Source of the DNA: Camarhynchus parvulus
Lineage: Eukaryota; Chordata; Aves; Passeriformes; Thraupidae
NCBI RefSeq assembly: GCF_901933205.1
Contig: NC_044597.1
Location: 3,890,474 to 3,954,473 of the forward strand
Length of the DNA: 64,000 nt
Reading direction: 5' to 3'
In this document: piece after piece, positions 1 through 22,791 of the stretch
Position numbering within the stretch: the stretch's first letter is position 1
Layout of the letters: each line of letters begins with the position of its first letter
The notes under the pieces: model-generated
Database searches by the model: none
Seen by the model: only the letters and a program-made list of their open reading frames with translations
Told to the model about the DNA's origin: nothing
Position numbers and translations under genes: made by a program

Positions 1-450
1 GTTCTGCTCCATTTGCATCTTGCAGTTCATTGTCCCATTCCAGCTCCAGCCCATGCAGTCCCATCCTGCTTGTTTTTCTCTCTCCAGCCCACGGTGTTTG
101 TGCTCTTGGGGCTGAGATTTGGATCATTTGTCCTTGGTCCCCAGCTAGAGAAGGAATTGTTTTGTCTCCCTGCTCTGTGCACAGAGCTCACCATCCCATA
201 ATATAAAGCCCAGACCTACACACTAAAGCAGCACAGAATCTAAAAAAAATATAAAAACTAAAACCTGAGGCATCAGGGGGAGTGAGTCAGAGCCCAGTGA
301 TGTTTGTTTGGAGCTGTTTGGGAGCGGCTCTGGGGCTGGAGCCTGGCCCGGGCTGGGCTGGGCTGAGCTGGGCTGGGCTGGGCCGAGCTGGGCGAGCTCT
401 GAGCTCCTCCTGTGCCCTGGCACCTCCCAGCCTGTTGGATGAAGTTTTTT

Positions 451-706
451 TTTTCTGACCCAGAGATGGGACAACTGAGAGGCATTTAAAGAAATTTATT
501 CTATTTTCACTCTCGTGAGACAATACAGATGTTATCATTAACTCCATCGCAATCACAAGCCAATTATTTCCTGATTACAACACATTATAAGTGGGGGTTT
601 TTTTGGGCTTTTGTTTCTGTTTTCCCCTTAATGGACAGGTGACACAAACCCCAACCCATCCTCCCTCCTGGCAGCTTTGGAGAATTTCCTACAAATCCAT
701 TTCCCA
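451..706 (-). mobile_element. Interspersed LTR-like repeat, copy 1 (internally deleted)
   Basis: Shares the block tttctgacccagagatggg / caactgagagg / gacaatacagatgttat with 30222-30470, and its other end (tttcctacaaatccatttccc) with 48484-48520 in reverse. Read on the - strand the family has an AATAAA near the ctgggtcagaaa end, as an LTR would. It looks like an old solo LTR of an endogenous retrovirus; no coding part is present. Confidence 0.55.
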
Positions 707-866
707 GCCCAGCCCTCCTCCAGGGGCACAACCCCACACCTGGGGCCACCTGTGTCTTTCAGCAGCTCCCCCAGAGCCCGGCCCAGCCCTGGGCAGGGGG
801 GTTTAAGCCCGGCCCAGCCCTGGGCAGGGGGTTTAAGCCTTGCAGGGGGGTTTAAGCCCGGTTTAA

Positions 867-10671
<9,805 letters not shown>

Positions 10672-11660
10672 GCGCTTCTCCCGAGGGATCCGTCCTGAGG
10701 AATCCCAAGGAATCCATCCTGAAGAATCCTGAGGAATCCATGCTAAGGAATCCATCCTGAGGAATCCCAAGGAATCCATCCTGAAGAATCCTGAGGAGTC
10801 CATCCCAAGGAATCCATCCAGGGAAGTCCATCCAGGGGAATCCATCCCGAGGAATCCATTCTGAGGAATCCCAAGGAATCCATCCTGAGGAGTCCATCCC
10901 AAGGAATCCATCCAGGGGAATCCATCCCGAGGAATCCATTTGGAGGAATCCCGAGGAATCCATCCTGAGAAATCCATCCTGAAGAATCCTGAGGAATCCA
11001 TCCTAAGGAATCCTGACAAATCCTGAGGAATCCATCCCGAGGAATCCTGACAAATCCTGAGGGATCCATCCCAAGGAATCCTGACAAATCCTGAGGGATC
11101 CATCCCAAGGAATCTCAGGGAATCTGTCCTGAGGAATCCATCCTAAAGAATCTCAAGGAATCCTGACAAATCCTGAGGGATCCATCCTGAGGGATCCATC
11201 CTGAGGAATCCTGAGGAATCCATCCTGAGGAATCCTGACAAATCCTGAGGGATCCATTCTGAGGAATCCCACAGAACCCATCCCAAGGAATCCCGAGGAA
11301 TCCATCCCAAGGAATCTCATGGAATCCATCCTGAAGAATCTTGAGGAATCCCGAGGAATCCCAAAGAATCCATCCTCAGGAATCCAGAGGAATCCATCCC
11401 AAAGAATCCCAAAGAATCCATCCCAAGGAATCCCAAGGAATCCTGACAAATCCCAAGGAATCCACCCTGAGGAATCCTGAGGAATCCTGAGGAATCCATC
11501 CGAGGAATCCAAAGGAATTCATCCCAAGGAATCCCAAGGAATCTCAAACCTCCCGTGTCCCAAAGTGCTGGAATCACTTAATTAATTTGCTAAATTGTTA
11601 ATTGTGACCTTTGGCCCTGAAGGAGACAGAGAGAGGGGGGAAATAAACCTGAAATTCCAC
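10672..11660 (+). other. PLXDC1: PLXDC1 3'UTR with polyadenylation signal
   Basis: Runs from the stop codon to the first clear AATAAA (11642-11647). Nearly 870 bases of it are a minisatellite (listed separately). That this AATAAA is the one used is an inference. Confidence 0.55.
10680..11545 (+). repeat. Minisatellite inside PLXDC1 3'UTR
   Basis: Dozens of degenerate 10-15 bp units built on aggaatccatcctg and variants (caaggaatcc, tgacaaatcc). It starts 9 bases after the stop codon, so it should be part of the mature mRNA if the distal poly(A) signal is used. Confidence 0.9.
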
Positions 11661-14390
11661 CAAAATTCGTCTTCTGATGGCCAATGGGAACAGAGAGGGA
11701 TTTAGGGACAAAACTCTGGGATAAATCCTGGGCTAAATCCAGGATTCAGATCCGTGAGGAGCGCCTGGACATTGCAGGAAACCTCAAAATCACTCCTTAA
11801 CCTCATCATTTTTAGTTTTTTTTCTAATTTTTCTTCCATTTCCCTCAGTCTGGTACAAGCCCCTGGATATTGGGACCCCCTGACCCCAAGGGAGGCTTTG
11901 ACTCGGGACCTCTCAGCGTTTTCTATTCCTCTTGTGCCACCAAAATTCAGCATTCACCTGCAAAACAATCCCCAAACTGAGGGAAAAAAAATAAAACCAG
12001 AATCCCAAATCCAGCAGGAGGTAAATTTTCATTCCCCCACCACAAAATGCTGATGCATTATGGATTTCCCCCCCCCCCCCTTAATTTTTAATTTTCTCCT
12101 GCTCTTCAGCTATTTATTCTGATAATCAAATTTTGGGTGTATTTTATCCCCTGGCTGGCTCAGCTGTCACTGCTGGTGATTAGTGCCACGGGCAGGGTCT
12201 GTCTAATTAATATTTTCCTTCTCATCTGCTGAATTTATGGAACAATTACAGATAAATATGGATGTTTGGTGGCACTCAGACCCCAAATTCGACTTTTTTG
12301 CAGCCCCTGGGGAGTATTTTTGCTGCATTTTATGATATAAAAGCACCAAAATGCTCCAGCTGAGTCGTGATCATGCCCAGATTTGGAAGTTTTATTCCCA
12401 AATCAAGAATTTCCCTAAAAATTGGTTCTTTCCCCAAAGTGGGAAGGAAAAGGGAATTTATCACCCAGTTTTTACCCCAAATCTGATCTCCTTTGTCATG
12501 GTGATGAGTTAATATGGTTTGGTTTTTTTTTTTCCTCTGGATTTCACTTTTTTTCCAATGGTTAAATTTTGAAATATTAATTCCAATCGTTTTAGGCCTG
12601 GTTTTTCCTGTTTTTCTGCACATGGGAACAGCAAGATTTTGGGTTCTTCCCTTCCCCCGCAGCCCCTGGAACTGCTGGGAAACATCCAAGAGTTCTGAAA
12701 TGCCACAGATTTAAAGAAAAACAGATTTTAAAGAGCAAGAATTGTACCAGTCCCTGGGGTTTGTGCTGCAGCTGGGATTTTGGGAGAAAATCCGGATTTA
12801 GGGAAGGATTCAGGTGAGGAATCCTTCAAATATTAAAAAAAAATCACTTCAAGGTCATTCATAACCTGAGACCTCTGGGCATAATTTCACATCCAGGCAT
12901 CCTTTTTTTAAAAATATGTTTATTCCCATTAGAAAAATAAATAATAAATCTATTTTTTTCCCATTTTCCCTTTCACCCTGTTTATCCCTCTTTTCCTTCA
13001 GGCTGGGAGAAGCTGTGCTAACAATGCAAACAGGTAGGAGTTAATTTAATTTAATCAGGATTAAAGAATTCTCCCATTCTGGTGCCTTGTTCTATTTCTC
13101 TTGAGTGGAGAAGCAGCAGATCTGCAATTAGAGATAGAAATATTCCATTTTTATATAAAAATTCCAATTTTTTACAATAAATTCCATTCATATACACACA
13201 CACACACACAAATCACCAATTTTAATAGAAAATAAAGAACAATTTTAAAATCTGTCAAAAAATTATTTCCACACCAAACAACACCCCCCCCAAAATAGGG
13301 GGAAAATCACCTCAGCCATGCAAATAAACACAGATTTTTTTTTTTTTTTTACCCTGGAAATGCAACCCCAGGTCCAAAGCAGCATCTTGAGCCATAATTA
13401 ACAGCACTGACAGCAAGGAGGGAGCAGATTGCTCCAGCAGGGCCCGTGGGTGGAGGAATAAAACCTCAAATAGATGCTCTGAATCTGCATTTTCCAGGCA
13501 GAATTCAGCTCTGGGTGCGAGTGGGAGCAGGGAATTTGGGTATTAAATGGATTTATTGTGCCTCGCTCAGCAGGGAGGGATGGGAACGGTTTCATTTCTT
13601 GCAAAGAACCTGGGAATTTGCTGGGTTTTTTTGGGGGGGATATTTGCAGGGAAAAGGTGATTTTAAGGAAGGGTGGAATCACCTGGAGCTGCTTTTTTCC
13701 CCTCCCAAATGCAGGAATGGGATGAGGGCAGAATCCCAGGGTGGGATAATTACCACCACAATCCCCCCCAAAAATGGATTTAAAAGAGCAGGAAACATCT
13801 GCACATTTCCCTTCAGCTGCCACCAGAGGATCCTGAAATCACCTTCGTCTCCCCCCACAATTTTCCTGTTAAAAAAGCTGAGGAAAAACCCAATTCTGAA
13901 CATTTTCCATTTCTTTTTCTTCAATTTCCCCTTTATTTTTTCTCCCCTTTCCTCTCTTTTTTTTTTCACCCAGAAAATCCCATTGTGCAGCAAGTAGGTC
14001 AGGCCAGGCAGGAATTTTTTCCCCATTTCCAGGAAAACTCAGCTAAATTTTCCTGGTTCCCTCCTTGATTTCAACCATCAAACATTGACAGGAGCTTTTG
14101 CTAAATTTTTAAAAAAGCTGACAAAACCTCCAGCATGTGCTGGCAGAACTCATGTAAACCCATTTTTTTTTTCCCTGCAAAGAGATGACATCACTGAAGA
14201 AAAAAGAGGAAAAAAACCTTTGAAATTTGCTTTTTTAAGGGCTGCAAGGAGCAGGTTTGGAAGGATAATTGTGGGTTTGGTGCTCTGTGAGGAGCTGCAG
14301 GCAGGTTCTTCCCTGGTGCTGCCCTTGAGGGTTTTTTCCATGATTCCTCCTGGTTGATGGAGGATTTTTAACTCCTCCAGCTGAGGAGGG
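11660..14390 (+). other. Intergenic stretch without recognised gene
   Basis: Mostly unique AT-moderate DNA. It contains a C-run at 12068-12080, a CA repeat at about 13193-13210, and several poly-T/poly-A tracts. A splice-like word (ttccttcag ... acaggtagga) at 13000-13040 is noted but unsupported. No conserved ORF seen. Confidence 0.6.
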
Positions 14391-14394
14391 GACT

Positions 14395-14605
14395 TCCAGA
14401 ATAAAGAGAAAACCCAGAATAATGAGAAAAAACAGAATTCCAGAATAATGAGAAAACCCAGAATAAAGAGAAAACCCAGAATAATTAGAAAAAACAGAAT
14501 TCCAAATAATGAGAAAACCCAGAATAATGAGAAAACCCAGAATTCCAAATAATGAGAAAACCCAGAATTCCAGAATAAAGAGAAAAAAAACCCAGAATTC
14601 CAGGA
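14395..14605 (+). repeat. Minisatellite, cagaataatgagaaaaccc
   Basis: About ten units of 18-22 bases built on agaataatgagaaaaccc and agaattcc. Confidence 0.85.
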
Positions 14606-14847
14606 TAATTAAAGGTGAGGATTTCTGAGCTCCTTCACCTTTCCCAGTTGGAGGAGGTGGGGATAATTCAATGGAATATCCATGAGAAAATGAGGATCTG
14701 TGGTGGCTCCTGGAGGGTTCTGACATCAAAAGAGGCACAAGTTTGGGTGGGATCCATGAAAAACGGAGAATTCCAGGAGATTCGGCACTGGGAATTTGGA
14801 ATTTATGGGCAGGGGGGCAGCAGGAGTGGGACCTTCATGACCTGGAG

Positions 14848-15460
14848 GGGTGTGGAGCACCAAAAATGGAGCTGGGAAGGGTTTGGAGGACCTGGAATGG
14901 AGCTGGGAAGGGTTTGGAGTGGCGGGATTGGAGCTGGGAAGGGTTTGGAGCGCCTGGAATGGATTTGGGAAGGGTTTGGAGCACCAAAAATGGAGCTGGG
15001 AAGGGTTTGGAGGACCAGGAATAGAACTGGGAAGGGTTTGAGCACCTGGAATGAATTTGGGAAGGGTTTGGAGTGGTGGGATTGGAGCTGGGAAGGGTTT
15101 GGAGCAGCAGGAATGGAACTAGGAAGGGTTTGGAGCACCAAAAATGGATCTGGGAAGGGTTTGGAGTGGTGGGATTGGAGCTGGGAAGGGTTTGGAGCAG
15201 CAGGAATGGATTTGGGAAGGGTTTGGAGCAGCAGGAATGGAGCTAGGAAGGGTTTGGGGCACCAAAAATGGATCTGGGAAGGGTTTGGAGCAGCAGGAAT
15301 GGATCTGGGAAGGGTTTGGAGTGGTGGGATTGGAGCTGGGAAGGGTTTGGAGCACCAAAAATTGAGCTGGGAAGGGTGTGGAGCACCAAAAATGGAACTA
15401 GGAAGGGTTTGGAGTGGTGGGAATGGATCTGGGAAGGGTTTGGAGCACCAGGAATGAGGC
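14848..15460 (+). repeat. 31-bp minisatellite, gagctgggaagggtttggag
   Basis: About twenty 31-base units alternating between variant middles (gcaccaaaaat, tggtgggatt, cagcaggaat). Because 31 is not a multiple of three the frame rotates, yet the 280-codon reading through it stays open; it is repeat-driven, not a gene. Confidence 0.92.
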
Positions 15461-15929
15461 CATCAGTGAGCGCTGGACATCAGCACTGGTTTGACCTGGA
15501 TTTGTTGACTTAAAGCTCTTTTCCAACCCCAAAAAATTCCATGATTCAACAATTCCACGATTCCAACCCGAAAGCTTGAAGCAATTATCACATTAATTCA
15601 ATTTTTTTTTTTTTTGCTTTTTTGGCGTTTCCATAGCACAAACCAGGACGTTTTCCCTCCTTCACCAGCACAGCAACTTTGGGAAGAATTTAATCCCTAC
15701 CCAAACCAGGATTTCCTGGGTGTTTTTTTCCAAGGGAAAAAAAATCCTTTCCAGGGAAGCTGAGAAGATCATCAAGCAGAGCTTCCCGTGGCTCCAGTGG
15801 GTGATTATCCCGTGCTGTGCTGACAGCTTCCCATCTGTTTGGGGCTGGATGCTGCATCTTAAAAAGCAGGAGGAAGGAAAAGCAGCAATTCCAGCAGGAG
15901 GAGACGGGCTTGGGATGCTCATGGATTAT

Positions 15930-16555
15930 CAGGAATAAACTGGTTTTCGTGGGGGGTTGGTCTCTGTTTGTGTGCAGAGCTGGAATTCTCAGGAATACAC
16001 TGATTTTTTGGGGGGCTGTTGTGTGCAGAGTTGGAATTTTCAGGAATACACTGATTTTTGGGGGGGCTGTTTATGTGTAGAGCTGGAATTGTCAGGAATA
16101 CACTGATTTTTGGGGGTTGATCTCTGTTTGTGTGCAGAGCTGAAATTCCCAAGAATCCTCTGATTTTTTTTGGACTGGTCTCTCTGCAGAGCTGGAATTC
16201 CCAGGAACTCACTGATATTTTTGGGGGGCTGATCTCTGTAGAGCTGGAATTGTCAGGAATACACTGATTTTTTGGAGGTTGATCTCTGTTTATGTGCAGA
16301 GCTGGAATTCTCAGGAATACTCTGATTTTTTGGGGGGCTGTTGTGTGCAGAGTTGGAATTTTCAGGAATACACTGATTTTTGGGGGGCTGATCTCTGTTT
16401 GTGTGCAGAGCTGAAATTCCCAAGAATCCTCTGATTTTTTTGGGGCTGGTCTCTCTGCAGAGCTGAAATTCCCAGGAATTCACTGATATTTTTTGGGGGC
16501 TGGTCTCTCTGCAGAGCTGGAATTGTCGGGAATACACTGATTTTTGGGGCTGATT
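15930..16555 (+). repeat. Approximately 55-60 bp tandem repeat
   Basis: About eleven units containing agagctggaattctcagg, aatacactgatttttgggg and a variable ctgatctctgtttgtgtgc tail that some units lack. Runs directly into a CR1 fragment. Confidence 0.9.
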
Positions 16556-16940
16556 TCTGCAGAGCTGGAAGTGTCCAAGGCCAGGTTGGACACTGGGGTT
16601 TGGAGCACCTTGGATGGTGGGAGATGTCCCTGCCTGTGGGACTGGATGGGATTTAATGTCCCTTCCAACCCAAATCTTTCTGGAATTCCAGAACTTTACA
16701 GCTCCAGGGATCACAGATGGATAAATGCACTCAGGAGGGAATTTTGGGGATTTTTGGGCGGGGAGGGGCTGGGATGGAATTCCCAGAGAAGCTGTGGCTG
16801 CACCTGGATCCCTGGAAGTGTCCAAGGAAAGGTTGGATGGGATTTGGGGTGGTGGGAGCTGTCCCCGCCTGTGGCACTGGATGGGATTTGAGATCCTTCC
16901 CAACCCAAACCACTCCAGGATTTTAGGATTTAACCCCTCT
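16555..16940 (+). mobile_element. CR1 LINE 3' fragments, two in tandem
   Basis: Forward CR1 tails: gtgtccaaggccaggttggac to gtcccttccaaccc, then gggatggaattcccagagaagctgtggctg to gatccttcccaacccaaacc. Confidence 0.8.
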
Positions 16941-17274
16941 CCCCACTCCTGGCAGTGGCAGCTGCACCAAAAATGGGAATTTCCAGCAGAATTCCGAGCT
17001 GCTCCCGGGGGTGGATGAGACAAAGGAGCCTCCAAACCTCAGGGTTTGGGACAATTTGGATTTGTGCCTTTTCCCCCCCCTCAGCCCAGCTCACAAACCC
17101 TGACTGGATTAAAAGAGAAGACCAAACACCAGGTAATGCTGTCACCCCATTAACGCAATTAACCCGTCCTGTTAATTACCCCAATCACTGCAGTGTTTGT
17201 GTAGGTCCAGCTCTGGGGTGAAACCTCAGGAAATCCTTAAAATTCTCTCAGCTGTCCCAGGATGCTCCAGGGTA

Positions 17275-17610
17275 ATAAAAAAAATAAACAAATAATAAAA
17301 ATAAAATAAAATAAAATAAAATAAAATAAAATAAAATAAAATAAAATAAAATAAAATAAATTTTATATTTATATTATATATAAATATATATATTTGTGTA
17401 TATATTGTATTTATACATTTATATATATACATTTATATGCATACATATTATATACATACATATTATATACATTTATATATATATTTATATATTGTATTTA
17501 TACATTTATATTTTAGTTAGAGAACAAAAAATAAATAGATAATAATAAAATAATAAAATACATAATAAATATACAATAATAAAAATAAATAAATAAATAA
17601 ACATCTCTGT
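17275..17610 (+). repeat. (AAAAT)n and TA-rich microsatellites
   Basis: About 16 perfect taaaa units, then ttatatata/tacatatta runs and a final aataaata block. Confidence 0.95.
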
Positions 17611-18164
17611 TTATTTTATTATTTTCCCCCAATGGAATTTCTGGTAAATTCTAGAAATTGCAGAATTTCTAGAAATTTCTATCATTGTAAATAAGGAATC
17701 TGGAATTTTCTGGGGTGGTTTTTTTGGGGGTGGAATGCAGGGCTGCAATGAACCCAACAGGATTTATGGAGGTTTGGATGCAATTCCAAGGAAATATTCA
17801 GTCCAATCTAAGCATAAATCAAATTTCAGGGAAATATTCAGTCCAATTTCCTCCTCCCAGGAGGGAAAAATCCCAGGAACAGCCTCACTTAAGGCTCTGC
17901 CCGCCCTGTGCTGCTCTGCTCCAAAGCACATTATTTTTGTACATTTATCTAATTTAACTTTACAGCACAAATGTTGCAGTCATGGTGATGTCATCATCTT
18001 GTTAATTTAAGGAGCTGTTCTCAGACTGTGCCATTTGAGGGTGATTTTTTGCTTTGTTTCTATTTCAGCTTCTCCGAAGAGAGTTCTTTTAGTGAAATTA
18101 CAAGGGGGGAAAAAAAGGAAAATTTAAAAAAAACCGAACAAGCAAAGAAGGAAAACAAACCTTG

Positions 18165-18345
18165 GAGAAAAAAATAAAAATACTTTTGGGGGAAAAAATA
18201 AAAATACTGGAGAGAAAATTAAAAATACTGGGGAAAAAATAAAAATACTGGAGAGAAAATTAAAAATACTGGGGGAAAATAAAAAATACTGGAGAAAAAT
18301 ATAAAAATACTGGGGAAAAAAATAAAAATACTGGGCAAAAATTCC
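18165..18345 (+). repeat. 20-bp repeat, ggggaaaaaataaaaatact
   Basis: About nine units of 19-22 bases with alternating gggg and ggagag starts. Confidence 0.85.
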
Positions 18346-18534
18346 TTCAGAGCAGCTGCAGGCCTCTGCTGCCATCGTATGGGAGCTGCTTTTGGAGCAG
18401 CAAGGAAGGAAAATTCTCCCAGGAGCTCCAGCTGCTGTCCTGGGAGACAAAAAAAACTCTGCAGTTACTCTGAGTCAGCTGCTCCTGAAACAGAATTGAT
18501 TAAAAAAATTGACAAAAAAAAAAAAATTTAGAGT

Positions 18535-18660
18535 TGTTTAAAGGTTGGAGATGAAGGATGGAGATAAAGGTTGGAGATGAGGGTTGGAGATGAAGGCTGA
18601 AGATGAAGGATGGAGATAAAGGATAGAGATGAAGGATGGAGATGAGGATTGAGGATGGGT
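18535..18660 (+). repeat. gatgaaggttggagata repeat
   Basis: About eight purine-rich units of roughly 15-16 bases. Confidence 0.8.
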
Positions 18661-18775
18661 TTGATGGCTCTGGGCTCAGGCTGTGCAGGGTGTGGGGTTT
18701 TAGGTCCACAGGCCAGGTTCCAGGTACCTACAGAGAAACCCAGAGCCCTGCAGATGCTCCTGTGGGATCACACCT

Positions 18776-18960
18776 GTGACACCCCAAAACCCAGTGACAC
18801 CAAACACACCTGTGGAACCCCACACCTGTGGAACCCCATTCTGGCGGCGCCCACACCTGTGGGACCCCACCCCTGCCCTACCCCACATCCAAGGTACCCC
18901 ACACCTGTGGCACCCCACACACCTGAGCCTCCCCGCCCCAGGACACGCCCACACCTGCCC
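18776..18960 (+). repeat. ccccacacctgtggaa repeat
   Basis: Irregular units of 15-30 bases containing cacacctgtgg. They lie on the shoulder of the CpG-rich patch. Confidence 0.7.
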
Positions 18961-18984
18961 TGCCCCCCTGCCCCACCCCACGTA

Positions 18985-19275
18985 CCCGAGGACACCGGGT
19001 CGCCCCTGAGACCCCCGATGTCCCCTCGCTCCGCCGGACCCTCCCGCCAAATCACATCAGCTCCCGCATTGATTATTCATGAGGGGGGCGTGACCGCACA
19101 GGCGACGCGGACCGTTATGGCAAAGGGGCGTGACTTTATTTAAATATTCATTAGATGGGCGGGGACAGCGCGGGCGGGAAAAGCCGCGCGCGAGCCACTC
19201 GCGCCCCCCTCCCCCCCCCGCGCCGAGAGGGGCCGCGGGTAAAAAGGCGGGGAAAATCGTTATTAGCCAAAATTC
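18985..19275 (+). promoter_or_regulatory. CpG-rich patch, candidate FBXO47 promoter
   Basis: The only CpG-dense segment between PLXDC1 and FBXO47. It holds three ggggcgtg (KLF/Sp-type) boxes, two attcat words, a gggcggg box and a TATA-like gggtaaaaagg. FBXO47's first coding exon opens with a splice acceptor (23062), so an upstream 5' exon must exist, and this patch 4 kb upstream is the best candidate. No transcript evidence is available. Confidence 0.4.
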
Positions 19276-19279
19276 GCAT

Positions 19280-22200
19280 AAATTCGCCTAAAAAAGGGCA
19301 AAAAGTTGCCAATAACACCAACGAAACACCGCTGGAGGGGCGTGCTGTTGTTGTCTGTGATCATTTCCTCCCTGCAACGTGTCTGTGGCTGCATTGGTAG
19401 CTATCAAAGCGAAACTTGCTGTGCTGGTTTTTAATATTTGGCAACATTTCTGAGGCTCCCAAACACAGCTGTGCTGCCTGTACATACCCGCCTCTGCTCC
19501 TAGGACCACAACCCCTTTTAACCCCAATAGGTAGCAACATTTGACTGAAATAAGGCTTTGAAGAGTTGCATTTTAATAATAATGATAATTATAAAAATGG
19601 CGGTTTGGGGTTTCTTTCCCCCTCAGGGACACGGGGTTCGGTGACCCCCACACCCCATCCCCTGCTGCTCCCTCAGAGCTCGCTGTGGGCGCCCAGCCGG
19701 GGGTGTTTGTGGAGAGGGGGTTTCCGTGAGGTAAAAAACAGCGGATAAAGTGTTTTGTGTGAGTATCATCAACTGTGAGACATCCTCTGTTCATTTGCTG
19801 TAGGTTTTGGGGTGCAGATCCCCCATTTCAGCCCTTTAGCCATGAAGTTTGGTAGCTTGGGGGAGAGGGGTCATGGCGGAGGACACAGCCTGGCCCATCC
19901 TTTGGCCTAAAGGTCGTAGCCCATCCAAATCTGACCCAAAAACACAGGTAAAGGGCCAAAAATAACAAAAAATAACATGTTTCATCAAATATTGAAGCTT
20001 GAGGAGCAAATCCAGGCTGAAGTGAGGGAAAAAGGGACCATTTTTAGTGTTTTCCTCCTCTGTTGGGAGCCAGCTCCCTCACATCACAACCCGGCCACCA
20101 CCAAAAGGCCAGGAACCCTCAGCTCTGCTTTATACTCACATTATTCTCCAATTTAGGAGGTTTGGGGACCGATTTGCACCATCAGTCTTACACAGAGCCT
20201 TTATCATAAATAAAACCACTCTTTTTAAACAAAAAATTTCAGTGTAGTTTAAGGGTAACAAGGTAACTCCATGGGTGCACTCAGTGCTCTAAGGTTTGTC
20301 ATCCCCCACTACAGCTTATACTTGAAAATGACTATTTTATTTACTTCTATTTTCTTCCACTCTATTTTATTTCCTTTTTATACCACAAAAGACGAGAGAA
20401 ATTCGGGAAAAACAAATGAGAACCCCCATGGGGTTAATATTCAAAGCCACTGGGTTTATGCTCCTGGTGATGAGGAAGAGAAAGGGAAACATCCCAAGCC
20501 AATCTCCAGAGTAAACACCTTTTTTGCAATAAATGTTTGCCAAATGCTAACACAGGGCTCCGAGAAATATCAGGACTAAATTGCATCCATTAGCAGGAGT
20601 TTAGCAACTGCTTAAGGCCAACATGGGTGGAAGTTGATGCTTTCTGCCTTGTAAACAAATTAGTTTATAGCCACAAATAAGATGACCCTTCCTAGCTAAT
20701 ATTATGAGTTTAGCTCGTTAAATATTTAACGTTTACCTTTCAATTTCCAGTGTGGATTAAGCAGTTCTCCAAACACTGGTGTCCCAGCAGCAGATGGAGA
20801 TGCACAGCCCATTGCCCCGCTCTGGCTCAACTCCCTAAGAAATAAAAAAACTCACATTAAGTCAAAGAGGAAGAAAACGGGAGCTTTCAGGAAAGGCTTT
20901 AAAACTGGCTGTTTGCACTCATTTTTATTCACACTAATTTTATCTAGCTCTGCTCTGCATTAAAACAGTGATAATCAATTTAACTTTGACCAGATTGGAC
21001 AGAAACTGACAAATATTAGACAAATCCTTGCCAAAAACCTCGCTGGTGGCAAAGTATTTTTTTCCTTCCACAACTGGAAAGCCAAGGTAAGATTAAAAAA
21101 AAAAATCACTGAAAGTTCCCACAAATCCCCACAGCTCCAGGCAGAAAGGAGAGTGGAAAGAGAAGAAAGTATTTTAGGATTGCAACTTTATTTCTAAAGC
21201 CCGGATCAGAAATCCGCACCAGATTTAGCCAAGTTTAGTGGTGCCTGGTCATAAACAGAGCTGATTTTTGTGTGGCACAGCAGGAATTTATATGGAACAC
21301 ACAATTCTGTGTGTAAAAATCCTTCCTTTTAAAAGATAAGTATTTTTTATATAATTTTATTTGTGGATTATTTTTTTTCAAGGTGTTTTATGAATTTTCC
21401 TTCCTAAAATCCTAAACCCTCTCATTTTAGCAGCAGTCTCATTTCCTCCCAAGCCCTGTGAAAGTTTTCTGCTGCTTTAGCAAGCCAGAAATATCCTACA
21501 GCTAAATTAAAAACGTCCCAAATGGCATTAAAAATCCCTTAAATATCCGATTCCCAGTCTCCCCAGATCCAAAATTCCCAAAATTCCCCCATTCCTCAGC
21601 ACAAACAAAGCCCCCATTGTGGCCAGGGCCGTTTCCCCTCCGTGGGATATCAGAGAGTCTGGCTGGAGCAGTTTGATAATAAACAGGGAGGATGTTTGGA
21701 GTTTGTTGTCTGGCATTTTGTACATTTTTAATCCCGGGAACAATGGGGGCTGTTCTCAGGGAGAATTTTTCCTGGAATCACCCCCAGCACTTGGCAGTGC
21801 CCGCGGAGCCTCAGCTGCTGGAATCAAGGACCAGGGTGAAAAATTTCTGCTAGAACAGAAATTTAAGACACAGCAATCCCCAGTGTTGCCTGACATTGTG
21901 AAGTGTGGCTGTTCTAGACACTAAAAATCCACAAGGTGAAGCAAATAATCTGATTTATTGATCTTTTCAGAGCTCATTTTCAGCTCCTTGTGGTTTTGGA
22001 AAAGCCTGAAGCACTGACATTTTCACGGGGCAATGCTGCATCATTTATTTTTATATAAGGTGTATAATTATTTTTATACATTATATTAAATTTAGCCTTG
22101 CACCAACTCGGTGCTGCAGGAAAGGAAGGGTTTGAAGCATCACTTTGGTGGTTTTAATCTTTGCTTTGGTTCTGCACAATCAGTAATTATCACCCTAAAG

Positions 22201-22500
22201 GAACAGTGATGATCCTTTCAATAACAGCCCTGGAATTTTGGTGTCCTGTTGAATAATTAGTGTGACAAATTAAAGCGATGTTGTTAATTACTGTAGCTTG
22301 TAACCTCACATGGAATTCCCCAAAAATTCCCTTCCAGAGCTGTTTCCTTCACTTTCTGTGTCCTCAGTGCTTTTGTCTCTTCCTCCACCAAAATCAGCTG
22401 AACCCTCAATTTCCCCAGACATTATTTACATTTCAAACACACAAAATTATTATTATAAATTATTACGAATAATTATTACATATTCAATGTTATTCATAAT
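19280..22500 (+). other. Largely single-copy DNA, FBXO47 upstream region or first intron
   Basis: Few repeats and no recognised gene. If the CpG patch at about 19.1 kb is the promoter this is intron 1; otherwise it is intergenic. Confidence 0.5.
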
Positions 22501-22529
22501 ATAAAATGGCTTATTTATTATGGTATATA

Positions 22530-22791
22530 TTATGTTATGTTATGTTATGTTATGTTATGTTATGTTATGTTATGTTATGTTATGTTATGTTATATTATAT
22601 TATGTTATGTTATGTTATGTTATGTTATGTTATGTTATGTTATGTTATGTTATGTTATGTTATGTTATGTTATGTTATATTACATAATATCATATTATAG
22701 CATATTATAATATATTATAATATTCTGTTATAATAAATATTATTTCTACTATAGAATATATATTTATTATTTTATATACTTAACATTATTC

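Noticed and set aside
13000..13036. Possible 33-nt exon between ttccttcag and gtagga
   Set aside because: No coding match and no linking exons; such acceptor/donor pairs occur by chance.
14615..15457. 280-codon frame of Gly/Trp/Lys-rich repeats
   Set aside because: Translation of a 31-bp minisatellite; no start context, no family.
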